Shown: in pieces, positions 45,980 to 56,077 of the stretch
How the letters are laid out: every line of letters begins with the position of its first letter
How positions within the stretch are numbered: the stretch's first letter is position 1
NCBI GenBank assembly: GCA_023511485.1
Contig: JAIMBH010000001.1
Location: 1 to 64,000, forward strand
Length of the DNA stretch: 64,000 nt
Reading direction: 5' to 3'
DNA from: Bacillota bacterium
Lineage (GTDB): Bacteria > Actinomycetota > Aquicultoria > Aquicultorales > Aquicultoraceae
Translations under genes and position numbers: made by a program
Notes under the pieces: generated by a model
What the model was told of the DNA's origin: nothing
What the model saw: only the letters and a program-made list of their open reading frames with translations
Databases searched by the model: none

Positions 45980-46216
45980 TTGGGAAACCTCCTGGTGCAA
46001 GAATCCTATGAAAAGCGCCTTAAACTTGCTATACTGCTAAGCTAATTACTCAATATTTATCGGCAAATTATGGTAAAGTCTTTAGAAAGCGGTATTTGCA
46101 ATCCCTTGCTTATTAAATAGTTGTGTTTTTCCTAACCACTTAAATGCCCTGTTTACAACTGCTTGGTAACATTGTTGCCATTATAACTATTACTAAATCT
46201 TAGCAAAGCAAGGTTT

Positions 46217-47401
46217 TTATAATGGCTGGTTATTCTGCAAATGATTAAGGTATTTAGTTATGCCGTTGAATATACCCTGGGCTTCCTGTTGTCTGAAAGG
46301 CTCAGTTGCCAGCAGGGCTGCCTCACCTGGATTGCTCATAAATGCAGCCTCTGAGAGCGCAGCAGTCATCACCGTCTCTCTTAAAACCGCAAAATTTGCT
46401 GTATTGGTGCCACGATTCTTGCTTGGGTCGTCAGACCACAGGGACTTCATAAGCTCGGATTGAATTGCGCTTGCGAGCATCGCTCCTGTTGGTGAACCTG
46501 GATAGCTATAGACCTCAGTACCGTCTGCAGCTGGCAAGGTGCTTGCATTATGATGTATGCTCACATATATATTAGCATGTGCTCGATTAGCGATTGCAGC
46601 ACGCTCGTACAGGTCGGCTTTCTGCTCGAACGGATGCACCACAGAATCATCAGTTGTACGTGTCATAATTACTTCGTGGCCGGCCGATTTAAGAAGGTCT
46701 CGCAATCTTAAGGCAACGTCGAGATTAACATCCTTTTCTCTTAGCACTATATTGCCATTGGCATCTTTTGTAACCGCACCTGAGTCGGCTCCACCATGAC
46801 CTGGGTCTATGCAAATAATTAACTTCTGGTTATTGGTAGCAGTTGAGGTAGTATTGAGAGAAATCGTCTGCACTGTTACTTTCACTACGGGCGGTGTATA
46901 GTTAGCCGGAGCAGCTACTACCTTTGGTGCTGGCGGCGGTGGCGTTACATCATTTACATAGGCTCTGTATCCAAGCTGCCTTGCAGCTGTGATTACCCTT
47001 GGCACCAAGCCACCGGACACTTTAACCTGTATTTGATAATTCGGCGTTCTGTAAAAACCAAGCCTTGTTTTCTGCTGAATTCGTCTCTGAACTGAAGTCA
47101 CATTTCGCTTGCTGGTCGGGATGGTTACAAGGTAGGTTCTGTTTTGCGCAAATGAGAGGTTTGATACCGAAGTTACTTTGGCCTTGCTACTTTTCTTCTT
47201 TATGGTTTTCTTCCTGCTTTGCTTTGAGCTTTTCTTTGAACTTTTCTTTTTTACGCTAACTTTCTTCTTGCTAGCTTTTTTCTTTACCGTCTTTGCATAG
47301 GCAATGCTGCTTGAGTTTAAGCTCAAAATCGGCACTGCCGAGGTTAGACTCAAGCTCAAGCAGAGGACAATAATTACTGCAATCAGCCGTTTCTTCATCA
47401 T
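46217..47401 (-). CDS. N-acetylmuramoyl-L-alanine amidase, paralogue
   Basis: A 394-residue exported amidase with the same plan as the gene at 44759: signal peptide (1-35), a strongly basic Lys/Ser linker (38-78), SPOR-like unit (85-155, TYLVTIPTSKRNVTSVQRRI ... AYVNDV), Pro-rich spacer, then Amidase_3 (about 195-390). Zinc ligands and catalytic Glu appear in ICIDPGHGGADSG, LREKDVNLDVAL, SIHHNAS and SEAAFMSNPGEAALL. Similarity in all parts shows duplication. The 215-base gap to the second amidase suggests separate promoters. ATG is at 47401 with GGGGG-rich sequence upstream. Confidence 0.92.
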   Translation of the reverse strand: MMKKRLIAVIIVLCLSLSLTSAVPILSLNSSSIAYAKTVKKKASKKKVSVKKKSSKKSSKQSRKKTIKKKSSKAKVTSVSNLSFAQNRTYLVTIPTSKRNVTSVQRRIQQKTRLGFYRTPNYQIQVKVSGGLVPRVITAARQLGYRAYVNDVTPPPPAPKVVAAPANYTPPVVKVTVQTISLNTTSTATNNQKLIICIDPGHGGADSGAVTKDANGNIVLREKDVNLDVALRLRDLLKSAGHEVIMTRTTDDSVVHPFEQKADLYERAAIANRAHANIYVSIHHNASTLPAADGTEVYSYPGSPTGAMLASAIQSELMKSLWSDDPSKNRGTNTANFAVLRETVMTAALSEAAFMSNPGEAALLATEPFRQQEAQGIFNGITKYLNHLQNNQPL

Positions 47402-47722
47402 TTACATAACCCCCAGGTACGAAATAGAACGCAAAAATCCGTGTGTTTATCCAATCTATCGGAAGTTTCTGGAAGGCACTTGAGGCATGAATATTTCTTA
47501 AGTACTTACCTGAAAGTAAAAGGTTAGTAAACTAATTAGTGAAAGCAGGGTCATAAGCCAAATATAATATGATGAGAACTGTTAGAGCGGATTTAGGCAC
47601 CGCAAATCTTTTACTACAAGACAAATTAGCAATTAAGGATTAGAATATTTGCGTATCAAACAATACTTTATTTTGCAGATCACGTGCTAGCCTGTGACAT
47701 AAATCTAATCAAGGAATGGTAA
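47402..47722. other. Divergent intergenic region without recognised features
   Basis: About 320 A/T-rich bases between the divergent amidase and glycosyltransferase genes. It must hold both promoters. I see no clear promoter pair, hairpin with T-run, or open frame with a ribosome binding site. Confidence 0.4.
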
Positions 47723-48697
47723 ATGAAAGTTTTACATGTAAACAACGTAGCCAACGTCCCAGAGGGGCTTGTAAGAGGCCTAAACAGCATTGGAGTTGAA
47801 GCCCATCTTTTTCAACCATTTACAGGAATCAATAAGACAGGCAGATTTGCCAAACTAAGTGTGCTGGCGCACAGAATTAGAGATACGAGGCTGGTTGCAA
47901 AGCAAGTCCTAAAAGAGAACTATGACATTGTCCACATTCATTACGCCTATTTTGGGATATTAGGAATACTGGGCGGATATCAGTATTGGCTTCATTGCCA
48001 TGGTACTGATATCCGCCGCAATTTAAATAACCCGGCATACGGCAAAATAACATCGCTAAGCCTTATGCGAGCCAAGCGCGTGCTCTATTCAACACCAGAC
48101 TTAAAAAAATACGCCGACAAAATAAGACCTGATGCAGTTTTTCTTCCAAATCCGATACAAACGGATAAGTTTAAGCCGAGAAGCCTAAAGGGAACCGACG
48201 GTAAAATTCTTCTTATCAGCCGCATAGATAAAGTCAAAGGGATAGATACGGCATTTAAAGCCTTCGAAATACTTAAAAAACAAAACCCAACCGTGCAAAT
48301 TGATGTATTCTCGTGGGGTCCAGACCTCGCCAGATTTAAGAATAAACAATTTGTCAACTTTATCCCAACGGTCAAACATGAAGAGCTGGGAGAGTTAATA
48401 TCAAACTACCAGATAATAGTAGGCCAGTTTGATTTGGGTATCATGGGAATGTCTGAGATGGAGGCAATGGCCTGCGCAAGACCAGTTGTCAGCTATTTTA
48501 AGTACCAGGATTGGTATGCTGAGGCCCCTCCTCTTATCTCAACAAAAAACGAAGTTGAGATCGCGGCACAAATTGAAGGGCTTCTGGCAAAACCAAAACT
48601 CTGCGAAGAGATCGGACAAGCCGGGCGGGGCTGGGTTATTAAATATCATGACTATATAGCTGTCGCAAAAAAACTGGCTGAACTGTACAAGAGATGA
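47723..48697 (+). CDS. Glycosyltransferase, GT4-like
   Basis: A 324-residue GT-B glycosyltransferase. The N-terminal half begins MKVLHVNNVANVPEGLVRGL and has the acceptor-side HCHGTDIRRNLN. The C-terminal half holds the donor-binding region ILLISRIDKVKGIDTAFKAF and the EX7E-like block GMSEMEAMACARPVVSY. It transfers a sugar, probably to a lipid-linked surface glycan, at the cytoplasmic face. ATG 47723 is preceded by AAGGAA. Its TGA stop (48695-48697) is an ordinary terminator of translation. It starts the polysaccharide gene region. Confidence 0.85.
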   Translation: MKVLHVNNVANVPEGLVRGLNSIGVEAHLFQPFTGINKTGRFAKLSVLAHRIRDTRLVAKQVLKENYDIVHIHYAYFGILGILGGYQYWLHCHGTDIRRNLNNPAYGKITSLSLMRAKRVLYSTPDLKKYADKIRPDAVFLPNPIQTDKFKPRSLKGTDGKILLISRIDKVKGIDTAFKAFEILKKQNPTVQIDVFSWGPDLARFKNKQFVNFIPTVKHEELGELISNYQIIVGQFDLGIMGMSEMEAMACARPVVSYFKYQDWYAEAPPLISTKNEVEIAAQIEGLLAKPKLCEEIGQAGRGWVIKYHDYIAVAKKLAELYKR

Positions 48698-48770
48698 TAT
48701 CTCTGACTCTAAATTCTATCTTTAATACTGCTCGAGGTATACTAGCTCTGTATTTTGCATATGTGCCATT

Positions 48771-50135
48771 CTATCTGCCTGATTTCGTGCCGACATTGCC
48801 ATACCTGCCGGTACTCTTTAAGTTGCTTGTGCCAAAGCTGCTATCCAGCCTGTCGTTGTTCATATAGATAAAGTCCCTTCCTACTATAACCACCACATCA
48901 GCGGACCCGGACGGTCTCGCATCTGTAGATACATGTCCAAAGCCAAGTGCAGATTGAACTCGTCTTCCCAGTTCTTCTTTCTCAGCGGCAACAACAATCT
49001 GGGTCTCATAGTAGTTGAAATTGTTAGCATTTCCAAGCTCGATAACTTTGAACTGAAGCGATGTTAGCTTGTCACCCATAGCTTTTGCCATACCAGGTTT
49101 GCCGCTACCGTTTTGAACCTCTATCTTAATATTTTTGTTTTGTTTTTCTTCTTCGGTCAGTGTAAGCGGCATGTCGTTTTTAATGCGTTCAAATATCCAA
49201 TCGGTTTGGCGTTTATCGAGAATGACATAGCTTATTCCGCCGATTGTCTCCGTTCCTCCGGGCAGTGTTAACATGTGGATATTCTGGCGGCCTATGGTTC
49301 TTACCTGCTGACCATAGTTTATCATCTGCGTAATTCCAAGACCTTTGTCTGTTCGTACATTACGGGATGCTATCTCTGCTAGTTGAGGTATTCTTATGAC
49401 ATTGCTCAAGCGCAAGAGTTTATCCATAACTGCCCTTATGAACTTCTGCTGCCGACCCATCCTGCCAAAATCGTCATCACAGTGGCGTATTCTTACGTAT
49501 TTTAAGGCTTCTTCCCCATCCATATGCTGATATCCAGGCCGGATGTTTATTCCGTGCCGCAGGTCTACCAGTTTTTTCTCGACATCGATATCGATACCAC
49601 CCAGCGCATCGACAATTTCTTTAAATCCCTCAAAGTCAACAACAGCATAATGGTTAATTTTCAAACCGGAAAGCTTCTCCACAGTCTTTATAACAAGCCT
49701 TGGGCCGCCAAACTGATAAGCAGCGTTTATTTTTTGCTTTCCGTGCCCCGGAATATCAACTCTTGCATCTCTGGGTATCGAGAGAAGATAGCCGACTTTT
49801 TTCTTAGGATTAATTCTAAAGACCATCAGGGTATCAGAGCGTCCGATGTCGCCCTCTTCTCCCCTGCTATCACTTCCAAGGAGAACAAATGTAACAGGCT
49901 TATCCTCAACTGGTGGAGTCAACTCGAAGTCATCATCGTTTCCCGCGTACGCCTGGTCCTCATTGTGGATTCTCGCCTCAAGGTATTTGGCATAAACAAA
50001 GCCAACCCCTGCCAGGATGATAAATATTAAAATTGACCATAGAATAAAGACCCGCAAATAGCCTCTTTTGCGCCGTCTTTCAGGTTTCTTTGGCCTTACT
50101 GGATTTTGCTTGACTACATGCTTACCTACGTACAA
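48771..50135 (-). CDS. LytR-CpsA-Psr (LCP) family wall-polymer ligase
   Basis: Membrane enzyme attaching teichoic acid or capsule-type polymers to peptidoglycan. After a basic cytoplasmic tail comes one transmembrane helix (about 35-57). The LCP domain follows (about 85-240) with LLGSDSRGEEGDIGRSDTLM, SIPRDARVDIPGHG, KINAAYQFGG and IRHCDDDFGRMGRQQKFI. The C-terminal LytR_C domain spans about 325-420. Start: TTG 50135 has GGAGG five bases upstream, while the longer frame from TTG 50159 contains that site, so the shorter start is preferred. It fits next to the polysaccharide genes. Confidence 0.9.
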   Translation of the reverse strand: MYVGKHVVKQNPVRPKKPERRRKRGYLRVFILWSILIFIILAGVGFVYAKYLEARIHNEDQAYAGNDDDFELTPPVEDKPVTFVLLGSDSRGEEGDIGRSDTLMVFRINPKKKVGYLLSIPRDARVDIPGHGKQKINAAYQFGGPRLVIKTVEKLSGLKINHYAVVDFEGFKEIVDALGGIDIDVEKKLVDLRHGINIRPGYQHMDGEEALKYVRIRHCDDDFGRMGRQQKFIRAVMDKLLRLSNVIRIPQLAEIASRNVRTDKGLGITQMINYGQQVRTIGRQNIHMLTLPGGTETIGGISYVILDKRQTDWIFERIKNDMPLTLTEEEKQNKNIKIEVQNGSGKPGMAKAMGDKLTSLQFKVIELGNANNFNYYETQIVVAAEKEELGRRVQSALGFGHVSTDARPSGSADVVVIVGRDFIYMNNDRLDSSFGTSNLKSTGRYGNVGTKSGR

Positions 50136-50334
50136 AAAATCCTCCAAACGGTAACCCAAACAAGGTTATCATAAAAATTAAGCAATCCTCAAGTTCCGCA
50201 GCTAAGCAAGATAAACAATTACTACGATACTCTTCCCAACGGATATCTCTCAACAATATGGATGCCCGCTTTTGATATGTTAAGATAGAGAAAGCTAATT
50301 TTCTACAGCAAAATATCACCCGTGGGGAAGAAAT

Positions 50335-51315
50335 ATGCTCAATAAGTTTCGCTCGGTAATCGAATCAGGACTCCTTTCGTTCTTGCTGTTCTGGTCGTTT
50401 GTACAATTTTACAATTTATTCTTGGTGCGAGAAGCACCGCTAACCGTTATTCTTATTATTATCGCTCATTATATAACCTCAGTATTTTGTGGTTACTGGG
50501 CTGGATGGCGTTCTAAAAATGACGGCTGGCTATATGGAATTATAGGGTACGTCCTGTTCAGAACCCTGGCCCTAAAGTTTAACGTACATGCCGTATTGCC
50601 GTTTCCTCTCCATATAAGATTACTTGGTTTTATACCCGTCCTCACACTCCTTATGTTTGGGGGAGTCATCGGGGAGCAGCGGGCACGCTATGCATCGATA
50701 AACCAACGCAACCAGGTCATCTACCCAGTAATAAAAAGAATACTGGATTTTGTCTTAAGCACTTTTGCCTTGCTCGTGCTGGGTCCTTTAATGCTGGTTA
50801 TCGCAATCGGAATCAAACTTGCGTCACCCGGACCGATTTTTTTTCACCAGAGAAGAATTGGACAGCATGGCCGTCTAATTAACATAATTAAATTCCGCAC
50901 GATGAATGAGGGTGCAGACAAGATAAACCACCTGCAACTTCTTAAAGCTCAGAACGATAATGCCTGCCAGATAAAAGACGACCCGAGAGTTTTTCCATTT
51001 GGGAAGCTTTTGCGAACAACCAGCTTGGATGAACTACCGCAGCTTATAAACGTTGCAACCGGTGAAATGAGCTTGATCGGCCCGAGACCACTTGTTCCTG
51101 AGGAGCTAGAAGTATCCGACGGAGCCACCTTAAAGAGATTGGAAGTAAAACCGGGCCTGACTGGGCTTGCGCAAATAAGCGGTCGAGGAAATCTAACACC
51201 TGAAGAGAGGCTGCGGATGGATATAGACTACGTTGAAAAGCAATCGTTCTTTCTTGACTTAAAGATAATGTTAATTACAGCCTGGCGAGTGCTGACCCGC
51301 CACGGCGCATATTGA
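50335..51315 (+). CDS. Undecaprenyl-phosphate sugar phosphotransferase
   Basis: A 326-residue initiating transferase that loads the first sugar-1-phosphate onto undecaprenyl phosphate. About four N-terminal transmembrane helices (1-120) precede the bacterial sugar transferase domain, with the re-entrant helix KRILDFVLSTFALLVLGPLM, SPGPIFFHQRRIG, the catalytic KFRTM, LRTTSLDELPQLINV, MSLIGPRPLVPEE and KPGLTGLAQISGR. ATG 50335 follows GGGGAAG. It probably starts the repeat unit of the surface polymer for which the minus-strand cluster makes a nucleotide sugar. Confidence 0.92.
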   Translation: MLNKFRSVIESGLLSFLLFWSFVQFYNLFLVREAPLTVILIIIAHYITSVFCGYWAGWRSKNDGWLYGIIGYVLFRTLALKFNVHAVLPFPLHIRLLGFIPVLTLLMFGGVIGEQRARYASINQRNQVIYPVIKRILDFVLSTFALLVLGPLMLVIAIGIKLASPGPIFFHQRRIGQHGRLINIIKFRTMNEGADKINHLQLLKAQNDNACQIKDDPRVFPFGKLLRTTSLDELPQLINVATGEMSLIGPRPLVPEELEVSDGATLKRLEVKPGLTGLAQISGRGNLTPEERLRMDIDYVEKQSFFLDLKIMLITAWRVLTRHGAY

Positions 51316-51439
51316 TGTCAATGCAATAAATTAAGCACTGCCGTGCTGCAGCCTGATGCCCTCGCTTAAAAATCCCACTTATAGCGTTAACATGGCTCGT
51401 TTAGGGAAAATATAAGAGCAAAAACCAAGGGGCAAAGGA

Positions 51440-53677
51440 TTGGGATTTGCAGTTGTCAGTTGGGTTAAAATATTTGCAAAGCGCACGATAGTACTACTTG
51501 CATTGATTTGGGCCTTATGGATATATTACCTATTTTTCAAGTCGTTATCTTACCCAAGACTTCCTACCGCCATTTTTCTTGGTTTTTCTTTGGTGTTTTT
51601 TCTTGCCATTTATGGTTTATTCTGGTATCTGGTAAGGGGCCGCCACGGCTATCCAACCATGGACTTAGGTGACTTCCCGTTGCTTCTCTTTGCTGCATTT
51701 ACTGCCATAATTGCCGATTCTTTTGTGGTTGCCGCAACAGTTGGCGATTTTCATAGCTACCTTAGCAACAACCTCCAAGAAGTCACCTTTCTTCTCACCC
51801 TTATTGCCGCCGTATTTTACCTGGGAGAACTTGTAACCAAGCGACTGAGGACTGATAATTCAGTTGTCGAGAGGATATTCATATCTGTTGTAGCCGGTCT
51901 TGGAGTCATGGCCATATTGATCCTGGTGGCAGGCGTAATTGGCTTTTTGCATCCACTGCCGATCCGCATTGTTGTACTCCTGCTGGCCACCTTAGGCGCT
52001 ATTCAGCTTACCCGCCTTAGGAAACAAAGAAGTGTAGATCGTGAAGACCTTGATTTCTTGCCAAATCCTATCTCTCTTAGTCTGACCGTTATCCTTGCCT
52101 TCGGGTTTGTCGTAAGCTGGGCGCCACTATGGAACTATGATTCACTCCTTTACCATATTGGCATTCCTAAGCTCTATTTACAGACACATGGGATCTACTA
52201 TATCCGCGACTTTCTCCCTGCTAACTATCCGCTAAACGGTGAGATGCTGTTTATGCTCTCACTAGCCTTAAAAGACGATATTTTAACGCAGCTACTGAGC
52301 TATTTCATTTCACTCTGGCTTATCCTTGGAGTTTTTCTCATTACCAAGCGTCTCTATTCTGACCGGGCGGCAGCTATAAGCATAGTACTCATGCTTACCC
52401 TTTCGGCATTTGTTCATAAAATTCCAGTTAGCGACAACGATGCTTTACTTTCTCTCTTTATATTGGCGTGTCTTTTTGCCTTTGCGGTCTGGCGGGAGAA
52501 AAAGCAGAACGGATGGCTTTATCTATCTGCACTAATGCTTGGATTTGCCGCAGGCACGAAGTATTCAGGCTTTCTTGTTCTGGTTACTTTTGGCCTGCCA
52601 GCACTCATAATAATTGCTACTGTAAAAGGAAAAGAGACAAGCGATAAAGCCCAAGTCGGCAAGGTTTTAGCTATCTATTTAGCTCTAACGTTAGTCGGTT
52701 TTGGACCTTGGCTTTTCAAAAACTACTTATTCACCGGAAACCCAACTTGCTCTATGTTGATGGGCATATTTGAAGATCGGGATTGCATAGCGTCCTTGAC
52801 CAACCTCTTCCAAAATACGGTTAAAAATCCTAATTTACTATCCAATGGCAATGGGCCTCTTGGCTACTCCTTTATCCCCAGGTTTTTATTAATTGGAGAA
52901 CCATCTGACCTGTCTATGGGTCCCGCATTACTATCCTTTTTGCCGCTTGCTTTAAGAAAAGATATCCTGGCGAAACCAATGAGTATAATCTTGGTAGTTG
53001 TGGCAGCTGGCTTCTTGATTCCCTGGTTGGTTCTTCCAGTTCAGGTCACACAATTTGCACTTCCTGGTTTAGTGCTTATCATGCCGCTTATCTCGGCAGG
53101 TATAGACAGTCTCACGTCGAACAACCGTATCATTAAAGTAGCCATCGTATTATTGCTCCTGGCCGGGGTATTTACCAACATTTTCTTGCTTACCGTAAGC
53201 CAGATCAAAGCTTTTTCTGCTGGCATGGCTTATAGTAGCCATCAGCAATTTATGCGCAACAATGCATTATATCAAGCATATAATTATATCAACAAGCACA
53301 TTCCCTCCGATGAGAAAATCGCAATGGTAATTGGCGATGGCATCTACTATCTTAACAAGCGGCCTTTACTGATCTTAAACCCCCTAAACAACAGCAAGTT
53401 GAAACAAGCCGGTTTTGGTAGTCCCGAAAGGCTTATGTGGCTTCTGAGGCGTGAGGGCATTGATTATGTCCTGATAAGTAGTGAGGTTAAAAGATATGTA
53501 TATAACCAGAAGGAAAATGCGTCCTATAGTATCTACCGCCCACTGGTTGAAGACCTTGACCTGCTTATTTTAAGTGAGCAACTCGACATGGTATATAAAT
53601 ACCAAGATATCTACTTATATAAAATAGCTGAAATACCAGCCACCCGGACACCGACTAAAAGCCAGAATAACAACTAG
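51440..53677 (+). CDS. Membrane GT-C glycosyltransferase (ArnT/PMT-like)
   Basis: A 745-residue integral membrane protein with about 12-14 helices. A conserved loop after the second block, WAPLWNYDSLLYHIGIPKLY with paired acids, resembles the catalytic loop of GT-C enzymes that use polyprenyl-linked sugars. Further signatures are LPANYPLNGEMLFML and AAGTKYSGFLVLV. The soluble C-terminus (about 610-745, IPSDEKIAMVIGDGIYYLNK) lies outside. The start is TTG 51440 behind AAAGGA. It overlaps the convergent polymerase gene by four bases. It may add or modify a sugar of the surface polymer on the outer face. Confidence 0.75.
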   Translation: MGFAVVSWVKIFAKRTIVLLALIWALWIYYLFFKSLSYPRLPTAIFLGFSLVFFLAIYGLFWYLVRGRHGYPTMDLGDFPLLLFAAFTAIIADSFVVAATVGDFHSYLSNNLQEVTFLLTLIAAVFYLGELVTKRLRTDNSVVERIFISVVAGLGVMAILILVAGVIGFLHPLPIRIVVLLLATLGAIQLTRLRKQRSVDREDLDFLPNPISLSLTVILAFGFVVSWAPLWNYDSLLYHIGIPKLYLQTHGIYYIRDFLPANYPLNGEMLFMLSLALKDDILTQLLSYFISLWLILGVFLITKRLYSDRAAAISIVLMLTLSAFVHKIPVSDNDALLSLFILACLFAFAVWREKKQNGWLYLSALMLGFAAGTKYSGFLVLVTFGLPALIIIATVKGKETSDKAQVGKVLAIYLALTLVGFGPWLFKNYLFTGNPTCSMLMGIFEDRDCIASLTNLFQNTVKNPNLLSNGNGPLGYSFIPRFLLIGEPSDLSMGPALLSFLPLALRKDILAKPMSIILVVVAAGFLIPWLVLPVQVTQFALPGLVLIMPLISAGIDSLTSNNRIIKVAIVLLLLAGVFTNIFLLTVSQIKAFSAGMAYSSHQQFMRNNALYQAYNYINKHIPSDEKIAMVIGDGIYYLNKRPLLILNPLNNSKLKQAGFGSPERLMWLLRREGIDYVLISSEVKRYVYNQKENASYSIYRPLVEDLDLLILSEQLDMVYKYQDIYLYKIAEIPATRTPTKSQNNN

Positions 53678-55419
53678 CCGACAATTATTTTGGTTACTGA
53701 CCTAACAATTAGAGACAATGCAATGAAAAGAAACGCGGATAAAGCTTTATGGGCAGATATATCTCGAAAGATTGCCGCAAACACAGAATCCTTAAGGTAT
53801 AAACGCACCTTATTTAATAGAGTCATTGCCAGCATACAAGTGAGGCTCCCTTCACTTGCCGGCAGCTGAATTGGCTTCTTAAAAATCCACGTTATAATCT
53901 TACTGTTATACCAAGCACTCTTAAGCAGTTCAATACTCCGCCGCCCGGGAAGGCTTGGAATAGCATTTTTATAGTAAACGTGCACGGCGCTTAATTTTGC
54001 GGGTGCAAGACTACTATTAACGGTGGCAGATATCCGGGTGTGAGCTTGCTCAGACTTAAGGCCGTCGATTGTTATCTGTAGACCCAGCAGGACCCAAAAG
54101 AATACGGCAGCCTGCGGGTGCTGAAAACTATTGCTAGTCAATCCATTTATCGAAAAACCTGCCACAGCAGCAAGAATAGCAGAGTTAACCCAAGAGAGAA
54201 GATTGTCTTTGGCTTTTTCTCTTGCCATATAAAGCCCATATTTGACAGAAATAAGAATAATTGCAGCAAATGAGAGCATTCCAAAAACGCCGGTCTCGGC
54301 CCATATGGTTAAAAAGGAGTTGTGTGCCCCGTAGGCGACCCATCCGACACTTGCTCCGGGATGTGTAAATACATATGCAGTAAAAGCCGCATAAAAATTG
54401 CCGATTCCTGTACCGACCCAGGGGTGCTCACATATAACGCCAATCGCAATATTCCATAGCTTCATCCTGAACCCGGCTGAACCACCGGTAATATCAATAA
54501 TGCTTATAAGGCGGCTAGCTACCCTTGGCTCTATAATCAATGCTATAACAAATACTGCAACCCATAACCAGAGCAGCCGGACTTGCATGAGAGCCGACAT
54601 CAGCACAACACCCACACCAGTTGCAAGCCAGCTTCCACGTGTATACGTTTGAACCAGGATGGATAGCAGAAATATAGCTATGGCAAGCATAGCAAGCTTT
54701 TGTATAAACCTGCGCTGGCTAAAAGCCAGCGCAAAGGTTATAGGTATTAGAATAACCAGGTATTCTGCATAAAAGTTAGAGTTTCCAAATGTCGAAGCGA
54801 TCCGCGGGATAACATCTCCAGTTGCAATAAAGTAAAATTCTTTCTCCGCCTGCGGCAAGTTCATAAAACGGTAGATTTCATAAACACCGTAAATAGCGGA
54901 GGCCACACCACTAGCGATCATAAGATAAAGTATCTTTGTTAACTTTTCTCTAGAATCAATTGTACGCCCAACGATAAATGCAAGCGCAAAATACCCCGAG
55001 TAGCGAACAATGGCCGATACCGCCTCAGTTATCGATGGGGCAACAATAGACGAAACAGCAGCAAATAATATAAAGACAAGAAAGGTCCAGGTAAAAGGAA
55101 TTGGCTGGATACCCACTCTCTTTCCAAAATAATTTATGGCATAGGAGGCAATAACCAATCCAACACACATTGAAACCGTATCTACAGGTATCGAACCTAG
55201 ATTAAACCTGAAATTTACAAGCGGAACAGCAAGCACAAGTAATGACAGGGCAAATTCTATCCTCGCTAATGCCATCACAGCAACGAGAGCGCCCATTAGC
55301 GTTAACATAAAATGAGGTAAAGGTAAGAATAACCCAACTGTACCAAACAGTACGCCCAGTAAAGCAATGGCAGCAAAGGAAGGTATAAAGTCTTTTTTCA
55401 AAATAGCAAGTTCAGACAA
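53674..55419 (-). CDS. O-antigen ligase/polymerase-like membrane protein (Wzy_C)
   Basis: A 581-residue polytopic protein with about 11-12 helices. The Wzy_C/O-antigen ligase signature is a periplasmic loop ahead of GTGIGNFYAAF and GAHNSFLTIWAETGVFGMLS, the classical HxSxxxxxxExG arrangement. Around 420-560 lies a cytoplasmic or extended segment before the last helix. It polymerises or ligates lipid-linked oligosaccharides. In a single-membrane cell it would build a capsule-like polymer. TTG 55419 is behind AAAGGG. It is the last gene of the minus-strand cluster that makes the nucleotide sugar. Confidence 0.88.
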   Translation of the reverse strand: MSELAILKKDFIPSFAAIALLGVLFGTVGLFLPLPHFMLTLMGALVAVMALARIEFALSLLVLAVPLVNFRFNLGSIPVDTVSMCVGLVIASYAINYFGKRVGIQPIPFTWTFLVFILFAAVSSIVAPSITEAVSAIVRYSGYFALAFIVGRTIDSREKLTKILYLMIASGVASAIYGVYEIYRFMNLPQAEKEFYFIATGDVIPRIASTFGNSNFYAEYLVILIPITFALAFSQRRFIQKLAMLAIAIFLLSILVQTYTRGSWLATGVGVVLMSALMQVRLLWLWVAVFVIALIIEPRVASRLISIIDITGGSAGFRMKLWNIAIGVICEHPWVGTGIGNFYAAFTAYVFTHPGASVGWVAYGAHNSFLTIWAETGVFGMLSFAAIILISVKYGLYMAREKAKDNLLSWVNSAILAAVAGFSINGLTSNSFQHPQAAVFFWVLLGLQITIDGLKSEQAHTRISATVNSSLAPAKLSAVHVYYKNAIPSLPGRRSIELLKSAWYNSKIITWIFKKPIQLPASEGSLTCMLAMTLLNKVRLYLKDSVFAAIFRDISAHKALSAFLFIALSLIVRSVTKIIVG

Positions 55420-55485
55420 GGCGACCCTTTCCGAATTTTAGCTCCCGGTGCATTAAGCAACATTACTTGCCAAATAAATTATTGC

Positions 55486-55995
55486 CTAAGATTGGTCGTC
55501 TTTAACCGCTATTCTAATTATAGTCGCCTCACCTATAAACCATTTGGTAGTAATAATAAATCTATCTCCAGCTCTGAGAATTTCGTTGCCCGTAGATATC
55601 ATATCGCTCCCAGATCGACCTTTTGTTGTAATGGTTACATAAACGTCTTTATCAACAGGCGAATCAGATACTATTCTTCTACTCCCATCAAAATCTACCA
55701 CCTGGGCGGGTTTGATATCGATGCTCTTTATCTTCCCAATCGATGCCTGTGCCGCCTGTTTCTTTACCAAGTCGCCTATTCTTATAGATTTGGCGACGTC
55801 GGGGCGTATATCTTTGAGTAGTATCGTATATTCAATCGTCTTATTCTCAGGAACGCTCTTTGCTTTACCCTTATTGGTTAATGTAGTGGCTGCTAAAGCA
55901 ATAAGGATAAACACGCTAAGAACGATCATCAAATCAACTAAATTTATACGCCCGAAAAGCCTTCCCCTCTCATCTACCAATACCATGGAAAACAA
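55486..55995 (-). CDS. DUF4330 family membrane-anchored protein
   Basis: A 169-residue protein with a short cytoplasmic start (VDERGRLFGRINLVDLMIVL), one transmembrane helix (about 20-40) and an extracellular beta-rich domain (50-165) with VKKQAAQASIGKI and GDRFIITTKWFIGEATI. The pattern matches the DUF4330 family, found near polysaccharide and wall genes and without a known role. The start is TTG 55995, or ATG 55986, which removes three residues. Its position between the polymerase and the DUF354 gene suggests a part in polymer assembly or export. Confidence 0.78.
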   Translation of the reverse strand: MFSMVLVDERGRLFGRINLVDLMIVLSVFILIALAATTLTNKGKAKSVPENKTIEYTILLKDIRPDVAKSIRIGDLVKKQAAQASIGKIKSIDIKPAQVVDFDGSRRIVSDSPVDKDVYVTITTKGRSGSDMISTGNEILRAGDRFIITTKWFIGEATIIRIAVKDDQS

Positions 55996-56077
55996 CCATC
56001 CCTAATTATTCGTTCAGCGTTTAACAGATGAGGGTCCGGTGAGTGAGAGCCATTGGCGCCAATACGCCAAACGCATC

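Noticed and set aside
44759-47401. Sporulation locus
   Set aside because: SpoIID, GerMN and amidases also occur as ordinary wall enzymes, and no sporulation-specific genes (sigF, sigG, spoIIE partners, gerA) accompany them.
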